A DNA stretch of 64,000 nt from CADEED01 sp036274075 (GTDB lineage: Bacteria; Pseudomonadota; Gammaproteobacteria; Steroidobacterales; Steroidobacteraceae). The translations under genes were made by a program, and so were the position numbers. The stretch is taken from positions 1 through 64,000 of the forward strand of contig DASUGK010000013.1 of the NCBI GenBank assembly GCA_036274075.1, written 5' to 3'. The notes beneath the pieces were generated by a model. It ran no database searches. It worked only from the letters and a program-made list of their open reading frames with translations, and was not told where the DNA came from. This document shows, in pieces, positions 36,130 through 46,187 of the stretch; the stretch's first letter is position 1; each line of letters opens with the position of its first letter.

Positions 36130-36145
36130 TGGCGTCTCCGAAAGA

Positions 36146-37357
36146 TCAGGCTGCCGGCAGGCAGGCGGGTCCGATGGGTTCGAATTGTTTGTAGGTCAGG
36201 ATGAATTCCTGGTGGCCGAGCGCCTCGGACTTCGAGGGCTCGCCGGCCGCGACGCGCTGCACGAGACCGTAGATCTCGCGGCCCACGTCATCGAGCCCGG
36301 CGCCGTGCAGGATGCGTCCGGCGTTCACGTCCATGTCATCGGCCATGCGCTCGTAGGTGTCGGGGTTGGCGCAGACCTTGATGACGGGCGAAATGGCCGA
36401 GCCCACCACCGAGCCACGGCCGGTGGTGAAGAGAATGAGATGCGAGCCGCAGGCGATGAGCTCGACGATCTCTGCATTGTCGGAGATGTTCGGAAAACCG
36501 AAGCGCGGTTCGCCGTCCGGGACCACGTCGAGCAGGTACAGCCCGCCGCGCGGCGGTATGTCCCCCGGCTTGATCAAGCCCGAGATCGGCGACGAGCCGG
36601 ACTTGGAGTACGCGCCCATGGACTTCTCCTCGAGCGTGGTGAGCCCGCCCTCGGCATTTCCGGGCGCGAAGCTGCCGTAACCCATGATGCGGTAGTAGTT
36701 GGCCGCCTTGCCGACGCAGGCCTCGATTTCGCGCCCGAGTTCGGGTGTCACGGCACGCGAAGCCATGATGCGTTCGCAGCCGATGAGCTCGCCGGTCTCT
36801 TCGAAGATGCAGGCCGCGTCGTTCTCGATGAGCCAGTCGAAGCAGCGGCCCACGGCCGGGTTCGCGGTGATGCCGCTGGTGCCATCGGAGCCGCCGCACA
36901 CCGTGCCGACCACGAGCTCGTTCACCACCATGGGTACCGTCTGCTGCTGCGTGATCCGGGCGCGCATCTTCTTCACGGCCTCGATGCCGGCATTCAGCGT
37001 GCGCGTGGTGCCGCCGGCCTGCTGGATGACCAGCAGGTCCACCGGCCGGCCGCTGGCATGGACGTGCCGGCGGAGTTCCTCGCGATTGAAACTCTCGCAA
37101 CCCAGCGACACCAGCAGCACCGCGCCGACGTTCGGATGCGTGCACAGGCGCTTCATCATTTCGAGCGCGTACTTGTTCGGGTAACAGCCCGGAAAGCCGA
37201 TCAGATGCACGTCGTCGAAACCCGAGCGCTGCACGATCATGCGCGAGACGTGGTGCGCGCACTCGACGAGATAGGCCACCGCGACGACGTTGCGGATGCC
37301 CTTGCGGCCGTCCTTGCGCAGATAGCCGCGCATCGCGGTATTCGAGGCAGGGGTCAT
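36146..37357 (-). CDS. UxaA/GarD/SuyB-family dehydratase, large subunit
   Basis: 403 residues corresponding to the C-terminal catalytic part of altronate/galactarate dehydratases, or the beta subunit of sulfolactate sulfo-lyase. Family blocks include GFPGCYPNKYA near residue 55, SLGCESFNREEL near 85, GTVCGGSDGTSGITANPAVG near 150 and NAEGGLTTLEEKSMGAYSKSG near 235. It starts with ATG 37357, overlapping the small SAF-domain gene by one base, so the two chains probably assemble as one enzyme. Likely removes water (or sulfite) from a sugar-type acid. Confidence 0.85.
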   Translation of the reverse strand: MTPASNTAMRGYLRKDGRKGIRNVVAVAYLVECAHHVSRMIVQRSGFDDVHLIGFPGCYPNKYALEMMKRLCTHPNVGAVLLVSLGCESFNREELRRHVHASGRPVDLLVIQQAGGTTRTLNAGIEAVKKMRARITQQQTVPMVVNELVVGTVCGGSDGTSGITANPAVGRCFDWLIENDAACIFEETGELIGCERIMASRAVTPELGREIEACVGKAANYYRIMGYGSFAPGNAEGGLTTLEEKSMGAYSKSGSSPISGLIKPGDIPPRGGLYLLDVVPDGEPRFGFPNISDNAEIVELIACGSHLILFTTGRGSVVGSAISPVIKVCANPDTYERMADDMDVNAGRILHGAGLDDVGREIYGLVQRVAAGEPSKSEALGHQEFILTYKQFEPIGPACLPAA

Positions 37358-37680
37358 CAATGTCCGTCCGTTCCTTCGCGCGTGGTCGAGGGAATGTAAT
37401 CGCTGCGCAGGTTGTGCATGTGGACGTGTTCTCCGCGTGACACGCCCGTCTTCATCGATCCGATGGGAGCACCGTACTTGAGGACGCGTTCGTTGGCTGC
37501 AAGAGCACGCCTCGCGAGCTTGTGGCCCAGCTCCACCGCAGCCGGGATCACGAAGCTTTCACCGTCGAGCTCCACGCGTTCCCCGGCGGCGATGTCGCGC
37601 CTCGCCACCAGGATATTGTCGTCGGGATGCAGCAGCAGCAATGGCGGCAGTTTGCCGCTCCCGGTTCCGTTTCCAGTCAT
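37357..37680 (-). CDS. SAF-domain small subunit of a UxaA/SuyA-type dehydratase
   Basis: 107 residues with the SAF fold that forms the N-terminal part of single-chain UxaA enzymes: LHPDDNILVARRDIAAGE near residue 17, a central GHKLARRAL and the C-terminal GEHVHMHNLRSDY. It starts 20 bases after the mlaA stop on the same strand and is coupled to the large subunit gene, so the module may be partly read from the bepA-mlaA transcript. Confidence 0.85.
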   Translation of the reverse strand: MTGNGTGSGKLPPLLLLHPDDNILVARRDIAAGERVELDGESFVIPAAVELGHKLARRALAANERVLKYGAPIGSMKTGVSRGEHVHMHNLRSDYIPSTTREGTDGH

Positions 37681-37700
37681 CTCGTGTCCCCGGTGGCATT

Positions 37701-38624
37701 CTAGCTACGGGGCGGGGTCTCGGGAGGTGCTTCCTGGGGGTTCGGGGGCGTGGTCACGGGTGCTGCGGGCTGGCCGGCTTCGGGGGCGGCTTCGGGCCCG
37801 GCCTCCGTGGCGGCTTCGGGGGTCGCCCCGGTGGCAGCGTCCGGTACGGCCGCTTCACCCGGCGGTGCCTCGGGCTGCTGCTCCGGCGCGGTTTCGTCCG
37901 GAGGCATGTCCTCCTCGATGCCCTGCTCGAGCTCGAGGGACGGGTCTTCGACATTGCCGTCGGTGACCTGGAACTCGCGCCGCTGCAGCCAGGCATTGCG
38001 AATGAAGGCGTAGCGGTCGTAGCTGCGGTCGATCTGCTCGTCCAGGTCGAGCAGCTCGGCGCGCGTGTCGAGCAGGCTCACGAGCCGGATCCAGATGCGC
38101 GTGCTGTCGTCCTCGAGATAGGTCACCGGGTAGGTGAACTGGTCCACCAGTTTTCCGAAGGTGTCACGCGTGGTGGACGGCCCCAGGAAGGGCAGCACCA
38201 GGTAGGGGCCCGATTTCATGCCCCACTTGCCGAAGGTCTGGCCAAAGTCTTCGTCGTTGTACTCGAGTCCTGCCTTGGAGGCGGCGTCGTAGAGACCGCC
38301 GATGCCGAAGGTGGTGTTGAGCAGGAAGCGGGCCGAATCGTTTCCGGCCTGCTTCATCTTTCCCTGCAGGACGTCGTTGACGATGGTGTTCAGCGTGTTG
38401 AGGTTGTTGAACACGTTGCTGATGCCGGTGCGCACGAAGCGCGGCGTCACCTTGACGTACGCCTTGGCCACCGGCCTGGCGACCGCGCGGTCGATGGCGT
38501 CGTTGAAGGCGTGCGTGCTGCGGTTCATCCGCTCCCAGGGGTCGCGGGGATCGGGTTTGCCCGAGGGCAGCGTTGCACAACCGGTCAGCGCCAGACCGGC
38601 GAGAAGTATCGCCAGGGATTTCAT
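37701..38624 (-). CDS. mlaA: MlaA/VacJ outer-membrane lipoprotein
   Basis: Outer-membrane member of the Mla system that removes phospholipids from the outer leaflet. Lipoprotein signal with lipobox LTGC (Cys16), followed by the VacJ domain: DPWERMNRSTHAFND near residue 27, RFLLNTTFGIGGLYD near 100 and GPYLVLPFLGPST near 140. The last 80 or so residues are a low-complexity Pro/Ala/Glu tail, longer than in E. coli (307 versus about 250 residues). It overlaps bepA by four bases and lies 3.7 kb from mlaFEDCB. Confidence 0.94.
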   Translation of the reverse strand: MKSLAILLAGLALTGCATLPSGKPDPRDPWERMNRSTHAFNDAIDRAVARPVAKAYVKVTPRFVRTGISNVFNNLNTLNTIVNDVLQGKMKQAGNDSARFLLNTTFGIGGLYDAASKAGLEYNDEDFGQTFGKWGMKSGPYLVLPFLGPSTTRDTFGKLVDQFTYPVTYLEDDSTRIWIRLVSLLDTRAELLDLDEQIDRSYDRYAFIRNAWLQRREFQVTDGNVEDPSLELEQGIEEDMPPDETAPEQQPEAPPGEAAVPDAATGATPEAATEAGPEAAPEAGQPAAPVTTPPNPQEAPPETPPRS

Positions 38625-40195
38625 CGCGGAATTGTACCAGTGCGGTCCTGGGCCGAGAGTTGCGGTTCCCGGGATTGCTGCTGCTTGGGCGGCGGGCGTT
38701 TCTTGCGGTCCGCGAACAGTACTTCACGCACCTCGTCGAGGCGTGCCTGGAAGCGGCTGCGCTGCACGGCCGTGATGTTGGGTACCGCCAGGGCCATCTC
38801 CAGCTGGGCCACGGACAGGGGCAGGTTGCCGGTGGAGATGTGGTACTCGCTCATGTAATACGCCGCGTCGGCGTTGTCGCCCGCGGTGCTCGCGGCCAGG
38901 GCGGTGAAGCGGATCTGCGCCGGCGTCGGGGCGACGTTGTTGAAGAGATCCAGCAGCACGGCATGCGCCGTCTTGGCCTGTCCCGCCTTGAGCAGCGCCT
39001 CGGCGTAGCGCATGGTCAGCGGAATGTTGCGCGGTGACAGCGTGAGCGCGCGCCGGAAGGTGTCCAGCGCCTCGTCGGTGGCGCCGGCGGCCATGAGCGC
39101 CTGGCCGAGCGTCGACTGCAGCATCGGCACCTGCGGGTAGGCGCGCGCCAGCTCGGTCAGCGTGTCGAGCGCGGCCGGCGGGCTCCCGGCCTGGTAGTTA
39201 GCCAGCGCCTCGCCGTAGCGTTCGCCGACGGTCTGCGCCTGCTGGTCGCGGCGGTCGGCGTAATAACGCCGCACGTTGTCCTCCGGGCTGGCGGTGAGCA
39301 CGCGCAGCCGCTCGCGGGTCAGCGAATAACTCACGCTCTCGGGAACCTGCCTGATGTCCTTGAACTGCGCCGCGCGCGAACGCGATTCGGCGATGCGGTT
39401 GGTGGTCACCGGGTGCGACTGCAGGATCTCGGGCAGCAGGTTGCGGTTGCCGGCCGAGAGGCTGGTGCGGCGGCCCATGGTCTCGAAGAAATCGGGCATG
39501 CCGTACGGATCGAAGCCCGCCGCGGCGAGGAATCCCATGCCAACGCGGTCCGCCTCGTTCTCGTTGGCGCGCGTGAAATTGATCTGCTGCTGCATGGCCG
39601 CGCCCTGGGCCATGGAGATGCCGCCCATCGCCGCGTCGCTGGAGCCGGTGGCCGCGCCGAGCAGGATGGAGGCGAGGATCGCGGCCATGGTCGCGATGCT
39701 CTGCCGGCCCTGCGAGCGCACGCGCCGCGCGATGTGCCGCTGCGTGACGTGCGCGATTTCGTGCGCCAGCACGCCGGCGAGCTGCGCCTCGTTGCGCGTG
39801 GCGAGCACCAGCCCGTAGTTCACGCCGATGAATCCGCCCGGCAGCGCGAAGGCATTGATGGTGTCGTCGCGCACGAAGAAGAACTGGAAGCGTTGCGCGG
39901 AATCGCCCGTGGCCTGCGCCACGATGCGCGAGCCGAGCGCCTGCAGGTACTCGGTGGACTCCGGGTCGTCGATGACCTGGCCTTCGTCGCGCAGCTGGCG
40001 GACGATCTGCAGGCCGATGCGGTACTCGTCGTCGAGGGACAACACCGACGAGGCCGGGCTGCCGATGTCGGGCAGGTCGCTGCCGACATCCTGCGCCCAG
40101 GACCGGGACGGCAGGGCCAGCATCGCGACCACGACGCCGATCAGCAGGTTCCTCAGGATCTCTCGTGCGGATTGGAGCATCTGGGCTTGGACCAT
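38621..40195 (-). CDS. bepA: BepA/YfgC-like periplasmic metalloprotease with TPR domain
   Basis: 524 residues. A signal peptide (hydrophobic core about 17-30, cleavage near SWAQ) precedes an M48 zinc-protease domain with HEIAHVTQRH near residue 144 and the third ligand region NENEADRVG near 210. The C-terminal half (about 330-490) is TPR-like. BepA helps or removes stalled outer-membrane proteins such as LptD at the BAM complex, fitting the neighbouring envelope gene mlaA. Confidence 0.92.
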   Translation of the reverse strand: MVQAQMLQSAREILRNLLIGVVVAMLALPSRSWAQDVGSDLPDIGSPASSVLSLDDEYRIGLQIVRQLRDEGQVIDDPESTEYLQALGSRIVAQATGDSAQRFQFFFVRDDTINAFALPGGFIGVNYGLVLATRNEAQLAGVLAHEIAHVTQRHIARRVRSQGRQSIATMAAILASILLGAATGSSDAAMGGISMAQGAAMQQQINFTRANENEADRVGMGFLAAAGFDPYGMPDFFETMGRRTSLSAGNRNLLPEILQSHPVTTNRIAESRSRAAQFKDIRQVPESVSYSLTRERLRVLTASPEDNVRRYYADRRDQQAQTVGERYGEALANYQAGSPPAALDTLTELARAYPQVPMLQSTLGQALMAAGATDEALDTFRRALTLSPRNIPLTMRYAEALLKAGQAKTAHAVLLDLFNNVAPTPAQIRFTALAASTAGDNADAAYYMSEYHISTGNLPLSVAQLEMALAVPNITAVQRSRFQARLDEVREVLFADRKKRPPPKQQQSREPQLSAQDRTGTIPR

Positions 40196-40226
40196 CGCGC
40201 TTGCACCAGAGTTCGATGCCGGCCGC

Positions 40227-41684
40227 TCAGAGCGTGTCCGAGGCGAAATCCGCCAGCCGGGAGCGCTCGCCGCGCACCAGCGTGATGTGACCGGAATGCG
40301 CCCAGCCGCGGAACCGGTTGACGACGTAGGTCAGGCCGGAAGTGGTCTCGGTGAGATAGGGGGTGTCGATCTGCGCGATGTTGCCCAGGCAGACGATCTT
40401 GGTTCCCGGCCCCGCGCGCGTGACCAGCGCCTTCATCTGCTTGGGCGTGAGGTTCTGTGCCTCGTCGAGGATCACGAAGCGGTTGAGGAAGGTGCGGCCG
40501 CGCATGAAATTCAGCGAGCGGATCTTGATGCGATTGCGCAGCAGGTCGTTGGTCGCGGCGCGGCCCCAGTTGCCGCCTTCGCCGCTGCGCGTCAGGACCT
40601 CGAGGTTGTCCATGAGCGCGCCCATCCACGGCTCCATCTTCTCTTCCTCGGTGCCGGGCAGGAAACCGATGTCCTCGCCGAGCGGGATCGTGACGCGCGT
40701 CATGATGATCTCGACGAAGCGGTTGGATTCCAGCGTCTGCATGAGGCCGGCGGCGAGCGTGAGCAGGGTCTTGCCCGTGCCTGCGGGCCCGAGGATGGTC
40801 ACGAAGTCGATCTCGGGATCCATGAGCAGGTTGAGCGCGAAGTTCTGCTCGCGGTTGCGCGCGTTCACGCCCCAGACGCTGTGCCGCTCGGTGCGGTAGT
40901 CGCGCGCCAGCTCGAGCGTGGCCTTGCCGCCCTCGATGCGCCGCACGATGGCGTCGATGCCCGAGGGTGAATCCTCGTGCACGAACTGGTTGACCTGCAG
41001 GTCGGTCACCGCCGGGCCGGAGATCTCGTAGAAGGTGCGCTCGGCTTCCTTCCAGGAGCGCATGTCCTTGCCGTGCGATTCCCAGAAGTTGGCCGGCAGG
41101 GCGGTGAGCCCGGTGTACAGGACGTCGGCGTCCTCGATGGTCTTGTCGCTGTAGTAGTCCTCGGCGTGGACGCCGACCACCGCCGCCTTGATGCGCAGGT
41201 TGATGTCCTTCGACACCAGCGTGACCCGCGCCTCGTGGTGCAGCGCCTGCAGCGCCAGGGTCTGCGACAGGATGGCGTTGTCGGCGCCGTGCCCTGGTAG
41301 ATAGTCCGGCAGCGCGGAGGACAGCTGTCGCGTCTGGAAGAACAGGCGGCCGGTGCCGCCGGTCCTGCCCGCGCCCGAGGCGGGTTCGCCGGCACCCAGG
41401 CCCTGCGCCGGGGGCAGGGGCAGGCCCGCGTCGATCTGGTCCTTGCTCGCCTCGCGCATCAGGTCGTCGAGGAAGCGGCTCACCTGGCGCACGTTGCGCG
41501 AGGCTTCCGACAGGCCCTTCTTGTTGGCGTCGAGCTCCTCGAGCACCACCATGGGTAGATAGACGTCGTGCTCCTGGAACCGGAAGATCGAGGTCGGGTC
41601 GTGCATCAGCACGTTGGTGTCGAGCACGAACAGCCGGCGCTGTTCCTTGGCCGGCCTGCCGGCGGTGCGCTTGGCGGCGGTCAC
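40227..41684 (-). CDS. PIN-PhoH fusion ATPase (PhoH2-like)
   Basis: 485 residues: an N-terminal PIN nuclease domain (LFVLDTNVLMHDP near residue 18, further acidic residues in the EELDANKKG region) joined to a PhoH P-loop ATPase (Walker A GPAGTGKT near 285, DEAQNLTPKQ near 390). Such fusions act on RNA as a coupled helicase and ribonuclease. The start is a GTG (41684) overlapping the bcp stop by four bases; the longer frame upstream is a shadow of bcp. Confidence 0.9.
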   Translation of the reverse strand: MTAAKRTAGRPAKEQRRLFVLDTNVLMHDPTSIFRFQEHDVYLPMVVLEELDANKKGLSEASRNVRQVSRFLDDLMREASKDQIDAGLPLPPAQGLGAGEPASGAGRTGGTGRLFFQTRQLSSALPDYLPGHGADNAILSQTLALQALHHEARVTLVSKDINLRIKAAVVGVHAEDYYSDKTIEDADVLYTGLTALPANFWESHGKDMRSWKEAERTFYEISGPAVTDLQVNQFVHEDSPSGIDAIVRRIEGGKATLELARDYRTERHSVWGVNARNREQNFALNLLMDPEIDFVTILGPAGTGKTLLTLAAGLMQTLESNRFVEIIMTRVTIPLGEDIGFLPGTEEEKMEPWMGALMDNLEVLTRSGEGGNWGRAATNDLLRNRIKIRSLNFMRGRTFLNRFVILDEAQNLTPKQMKALVTRAGPGTKIVCLGNIAQIDTPYLTETTSGLTYVVNRFRGWAHSGHITLVRGERSRLADFASDTL

Positions 41685-42142
41685 AGCTTTCCGGCCGCTT
41701 CGAGGACTTCGGCGGCGTGGCCGTTGACGCGCACCTTGCGCCATTCGCGGGCCAGCTTGCCGTCGACGTCGAACAGGAACGTGCTGCGCTCTATGCCCAT
41801 GAATTTTCTTCCGTACAGGGATTTTTCCCGGATCACGTCGAACAGCCGGCACACCTTCCCGTCCTCGTCGGACAGCAGCTCGAAGGGGAATTTCTCCTTC
41901 GTGCGGAATTTCGCCTGCCGTTCGCAGCTGTCCCTGGAGATGCCCAGCACCGTGGTCTTCGCGCGCTTGAAGGCCGCGTGCAGGTCGCGGAAGTCCTGGC
42001 CCTCGAGCGTACATCCCGGCGTCATCGCCTTGGGATAGAAGAAGAGCACGAGTTTGCCGCCGGCTGCATCGGACGATTTCCAGGTGCTGCCGTCCGAGCG
42101 CGGCAGCGCGAAGGCAGGGAGCTTCTTTCCAACCGCGATCAT
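41681..42142 (-). CDS. bcp: Peroxiredoxin, BCP type
   Basis: 153-residue thiol peroxidase that reduces hydroperoxides. The peroxidatic cysteine is in YPKAMTPGCTLEG near residue 44 and a possible resolving cysteine is in SRDSCERQ near 71. ATG 42142 overlaps the upstream ACT-domain gene stop by one base (TAATG). Confidence 0.92.
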   Translation of the reverse strand: MIAVGKKLPAFALPRSDGSTWKSSDAAGGKLVLFFYPKAMTPGCTLEGQDFRDLHAAFKRAKTTVLGISRDSCERQAKFRTKEKFPFELLSDEDGKVCRLFDVIREKSLYGRKFMGIERSTFLFDVDGKLAREWRKVRVNGHAAEVLEAAGKL

Positions 42143-42672
42143 TACGACTTGACGGGCTCCAGGATGGCGTCGAGGTTTTGCGCGTCGCAATAGTCCATGA
42201 ACTCCTCGCGCAGGTGCGCGAGCTGCAGGCGCTTGGGTACGTTGATGATCATCTGCACGGCGAACATCTGCGCGCCGGTGTGCGCCGCGGGGTAGGTGCG
42301 CGTGGAGACCTCGGCGATGTCGATGCCGCGGCTGGCGCAGAAGCCGGACAGGCCCGCAACGATACCGGACTGGTCCAGGCACACCACGTCGATGGAATAT
42401 GGCAACAGTTCCGTGCGCGGCGCGCGCGGCTCGGTGCGCTTCATGTGCAGCGACAGCCCGGTGGTCTCGCCGAGGCGCTGCAGTTCGCTCTCCAGCTTCG
42501 CGAGCGAGTGCCAGTTGCCGGACACCAGCACCAGCATGGCGAATTCGTTGCCCAGGCTGGCCATGCGGCTCTCGCTGATGGACCCGCCGCAGTCTGAAAT
42601 CACTCGGGTCAGGTCGTGAACCATTCCGGTTCGATCGCTGCCAATGGCGGATACGGCGAGGTGCTGCTTCAT
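42142..42672 (-). CDS. ACT-domain regulatory protein, GcvR-like
   Basis: 176 residues with two ACT domains (about 4-75 and 90-165): SAIGSDRTGMVHDLTRVISD at the start and VVCLDQSGIVAGLSGF in the second. GcvR proteins sense glycine and control the glycine-cleavage activator GcvA; no gcvA or gcv genes are in the window, so the role is by family only. The gene is often next to bcp in gammaproteobacteria, as here. A TACACT box lies 9 bases before the ATG. Confidence 0.85.
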   Translation of the reverse strand: MKQHLAVSAIGSDRTGMVHDLTRVISDCGGSISESRMASLGNEFAMLVLVSGNWHSLAKLESELQRLGETTGLSLHMKRTEPRAPRTELLPYSIDVVCLDQSGIVAGLSGFCASRGIDIAEVSTRTYPAAHTGAQMFAVQMIINVPKRLQLAHLREEFMDYCDAQNLDAILEPVKS

Positions 42673-42681
42673 CTGCCGGCG

Positions 42682-42687
42682 AGTGTA
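42682..42687 (-). promoter_or_regulatory. Candidate -10 of the gcvR-like operon
   Basis: TACACT read leftward, with 9 bases between it and the ATG at 42672. Transcription would start about 2-3 bases before the start codon. No convincing -35 was found. Confidence 0.35.
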
Positions 42688-42695
42688 CCCCAGCC

Positions 42696-42724
42696 TTGCG
42701 GAGGCGAGGGGGTGCCCTTACCAT
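42696..42724 (+). promoter_or_regulatory. Candidate dapA promoter
   Basis: TTGCGG at 42696 and TACCAT at 42719 are separated by 17 bases. A start near 42731 gives a leader of about 29 bases before ATG 42760. Confidence 0.4.
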
Positions 42725-42759
42725 GCCCGACCGTTCAAAACGACCCTCGGATTCAACGC

Positions 42760-43659
42760 ATGTTCGCCGGCAGCCTGGTGGCGCTCGTGACCCCGATGCA
42801 GCCCACAGGCGGCATCGACTACGACGCCTGGACTCGACTCCTCGAGTTTCATCTCGCCAATGGCACCTCGGGAATTGTCGTGGCCGGATCGACCGGTGAG
42901 TCGGCCTCCGTCAGCGACGACGAGATCGGCAAACTCCTGCTGCAGGCGCGCAAGGTCATCGGCCGCCGTGCCGCGCTGATCGCGAACACCGGCACCAGCG
43001 ACACCGCGAGTTCCTGCGCCCGTGCGCGGCATTTCTCCGCGGCCGGTTTCGACATCGACGCCTTGCTGGTGGCGACACCGGCCTACGTTCGACCGACGCA
43101 GGAAGGACTGTTCCGGCACTACGCTGCGATCGCCGATGCCTCGCGGGTTCCCGTGCTGCTGTACAACGTGCCGAGCCGCACGGCCGTCGACCTGTCGCCG
43201 CCGACGGTGGCGCGCCTGTCGCGCGTGCCGCGCATCGTGGGCATCAAGGAAGCGGTGGGTGAGATTGCGCGCGTGCGCGAACTCGTGGGCAGCTGCGCGG
43301 AAGGTTTCAAGGTCCTGAGCGGCGACGATCTCACGGCGCGCGAGGTCATCGGCGTCGGCGCGAGCGGCATCATCTCCGTGACCGCCAACGTCGCGCCGCG
43401 GGCGATGGCCGACATGGTGGCCGCCGCCCTGCGCGGCGATCGCGCCGGGGCGACCCAGATCGACCAGCGCCTGGTGGCGCTGCATCGGAACCTGTTCGTC
43501 GAATCGAATCCCATCCCGGTGAAATGGGCGCTGGCCCGCATGGGCCTCATCGGCGGTACGCTGCGGCTGCCGCTCACCGAGTTGTCGGCCGAGTACCATG
43601 CCGCCGTGAGCGAAGCGCTGTTCGCGGCCGGCATCCCGGTCGCGCCGGTGAACTCCTGA
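42760..43659 (+). CDS. dapA: 4-hydroxy-tetrahydrodipicolinate synthase
   Basis: Condenses pyruvate with aspartate semialdehyde in the lysine/diaminopimelate pathway. The Schiff-base lysine is in VGIKEAVGE near residue 163, the catalytic tyrosine in YNVPSRTAVD near 135 and the substrate loop in GSTGESASV near 45. ATG 42760 gives 299 residues, near the usual length. The lipoprotein gene 23 bases downstream occupies the position of bamC in other gammaproteobacteria. Confidence 0.95.
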   Translation: MFAGSLVALVTPMQPTGGIDYDAWTRLLEFHLANGTSGIVVAGSTGESASVSDDEIGKLLLQARKVIGRRAALIANTGTSDTASSCARARHFSAAGFDIDALLVATPAYVRPTQEGLFRHYAAIADASRVPVLLYNVPSRTAVDLSPPTVARLSRVPRIVGIKEAVGEIARVRELVGSCAEGFKVLSGDDLTAREVIGVGASGIISVTANVAPRAMADMVAAALRGDRAGATQIDQRLVALHRNLFVESNPIPVKWALARMGLIGGTLRLPLTELSAEYHAAVSEALFAAGIPVAPVNS

Positions 43660-43682
43660 AGTCTGAAAAGGTCGCACGATCT

Positions 43683-43973
43683 ATGCGAATTGCCCCAGCT
43701 GTCCTGGCCATCGTCCTCGGCGTTGCCCTGTTGTCGGGATGCAAAAGCCGGCTCGTGAGCTGCAATGCCACCGACAAGGACTACGCCGGCGCGGAGGAAG
43801 TCCCGCCGCTGCAGGCGCCGCCGGGGCTGGACAAGCCGGATACCCGGAATGCCCTGAAGATTCCGCCCCTGAACACCCCCGAGCGCCCCCGCGGCAAGGA
43901 CGAACCCTGCCTGGACGCTCCGCCGCCGTTCGCCACGACGCCCAAGGCCGCGGAACCGCAGAAGCCTCAGTAA
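43683..43973 (+). CDS. Small BamC-like N-terminal lipoprotein
   Basis: 96 residues with a lipoprotein signal (lipobox LSGC, Cys20) and no predicted folded domain: the mature part is rich in proline and includes VPPLQAPPGLDKPD and LKIPPLN. This resembles the unstructured N-terminal segment of BamC that binds BamD, and the gene lies directly after dapA, where bamC (nlpB) is usual. The two helix-grip domains that make up the rest of BamC are missing. It is therefore either a naturally minimal BamC or an unrelated lipoprotein; the first is favoured. Confidence 0.7.
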   Translation: MRIAPAVLAIVLGVALLSGCKSRLVSCNATDKDYAGAEEVPPLQAPPGLDKPDTRNALKIPPLNTPERPRGKDEPCLDAPPPFATTPKAAEPQKPQ

Positions 43974-44033
43974 CAAGTTGTTATCATTGCGCCCCCGTGA
44001 AGTCCTGCGGATTCAAGGGAAGCAGCGGGTTGC

Positions 44034-44124
44034 GGACAGGTGGCCGAGCGGTCGAAGGCGCTTGCTTGGAAAGCAAGTAACATCTAACCGGTGTTCCAGG
44101 GTTCGAATCCCTGCCTGTCCGCCA
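44034..44124 (+). tRNA. tRNA-Ser (anticodon GGA)
   Basis: Acceptor stem GGACAGG pairs with CCTGTCC near the 3' end, followed by discriminator G and an encoded CCA. The anticodon stem is CTTGC/GCAAG with loop TTGGAAA (anticodon GGA at 44068-44070). A long variable arm and the T-loop GTTCGAATC complete a class II serine tRNA of 91 bases. Reads UCC and UCU codons. Confidence 0.97.
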
Positions 44125-44136
44125 ATTCTTTACCAT

Positions 44137-44248
44137 GGCAGTCCGTATCGGCTCCTTCGCGACGACTAGTTGTAAACCCCGTCAGGCCCGGAAGGGAGCA
44201 GCGGTAGCTTCGATGTCGGGCGCCGAAGTCCGGCTGGTGCGGGCTGCC
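44137..44248 (+). ncRNA. ffs: Signal recognition particle RNA (4.5S, small bacterial type)
   Basis: The conserved apical hairpin is unmistakable: GTCAGGCCCGGAAGGGAGCA with the GGAA tetraloop region at about 44181-44200. The ends pair as GGCAGTCCG with CGGGCTGCC, giving about 112 bases, the size of the E. coli RNA. It lies between tRNA-Ser and dnaX, a common location. It is bound by Ffh, encoded at 8376. Confidence 0.95.
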
Positions 44249-44277
44249 TCCAAAGGACTTCCCGGAGGATCTTGCCG

Positions 44278-45849
<1,572 letters not shown>

Positions 45850-45856
45850 GGAGACG

Positions 45857-46180
45857 ATGATGCGTGGTGGCGGAAACATGATGAAGCAGGCCATGGCGCT
45901 GCAGGCCAACATGAAGAAGGCCCAGGACGAGATCGCCGCCATGGAAATCGTCGGCGAGTCGGGTGGCGGCATGGTCAAGGTGACCATGAATGGCAAGCAC
46001 GAGGTGAAACGCGTGCAGATCGAGCCGCAGGTGGTCTCGGAAGACCGCGAGATGCTCGAGGACCTGATCGCCGCGGCGTTCAACGACGCCGTCAACAAGG
46101 CCGACGCCGCGTCCCAGGCGCGCATGTCGAGCGTGATGTCTGGCGTCAACCTGCCGCCCGGCTTCAAGCTGCCTTTCTAG
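45857..46180 (+). CDS. ybaB: Nucleoid-associated protein YbaB/EbfC
   Basis: 107-residue dimeric DNA-binding protein. Family signature: MKQAMALQANMKKAQDE, then EMLEDLIAAAFNDA near residue 65 and the C-terminal LPPGFKLPF. Two adjacent ATGs (45857, 45860) follow a GAGGAG site. It lies in the dnaX-ybaB-recR order. Confidence 0.96.
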   Translation: MMRGGGNMMKQAMALQANMKKAQDEIAAMEIVGESGGGMVKVTMNGKHEVKRVQIEPQVVSEDREMLEDLIAAAFNDAVNKADAASQARMSSVMSGVNLPPGFKLPF

Positions 46181-46187
46181 AAAACAG

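Noticed and set aside
35894..37399. Plus-strand open frame of 501 codons
   Set aside because: Shadow of the FAH and UxaA-type genes, which have clear family motifs on the minus strand.
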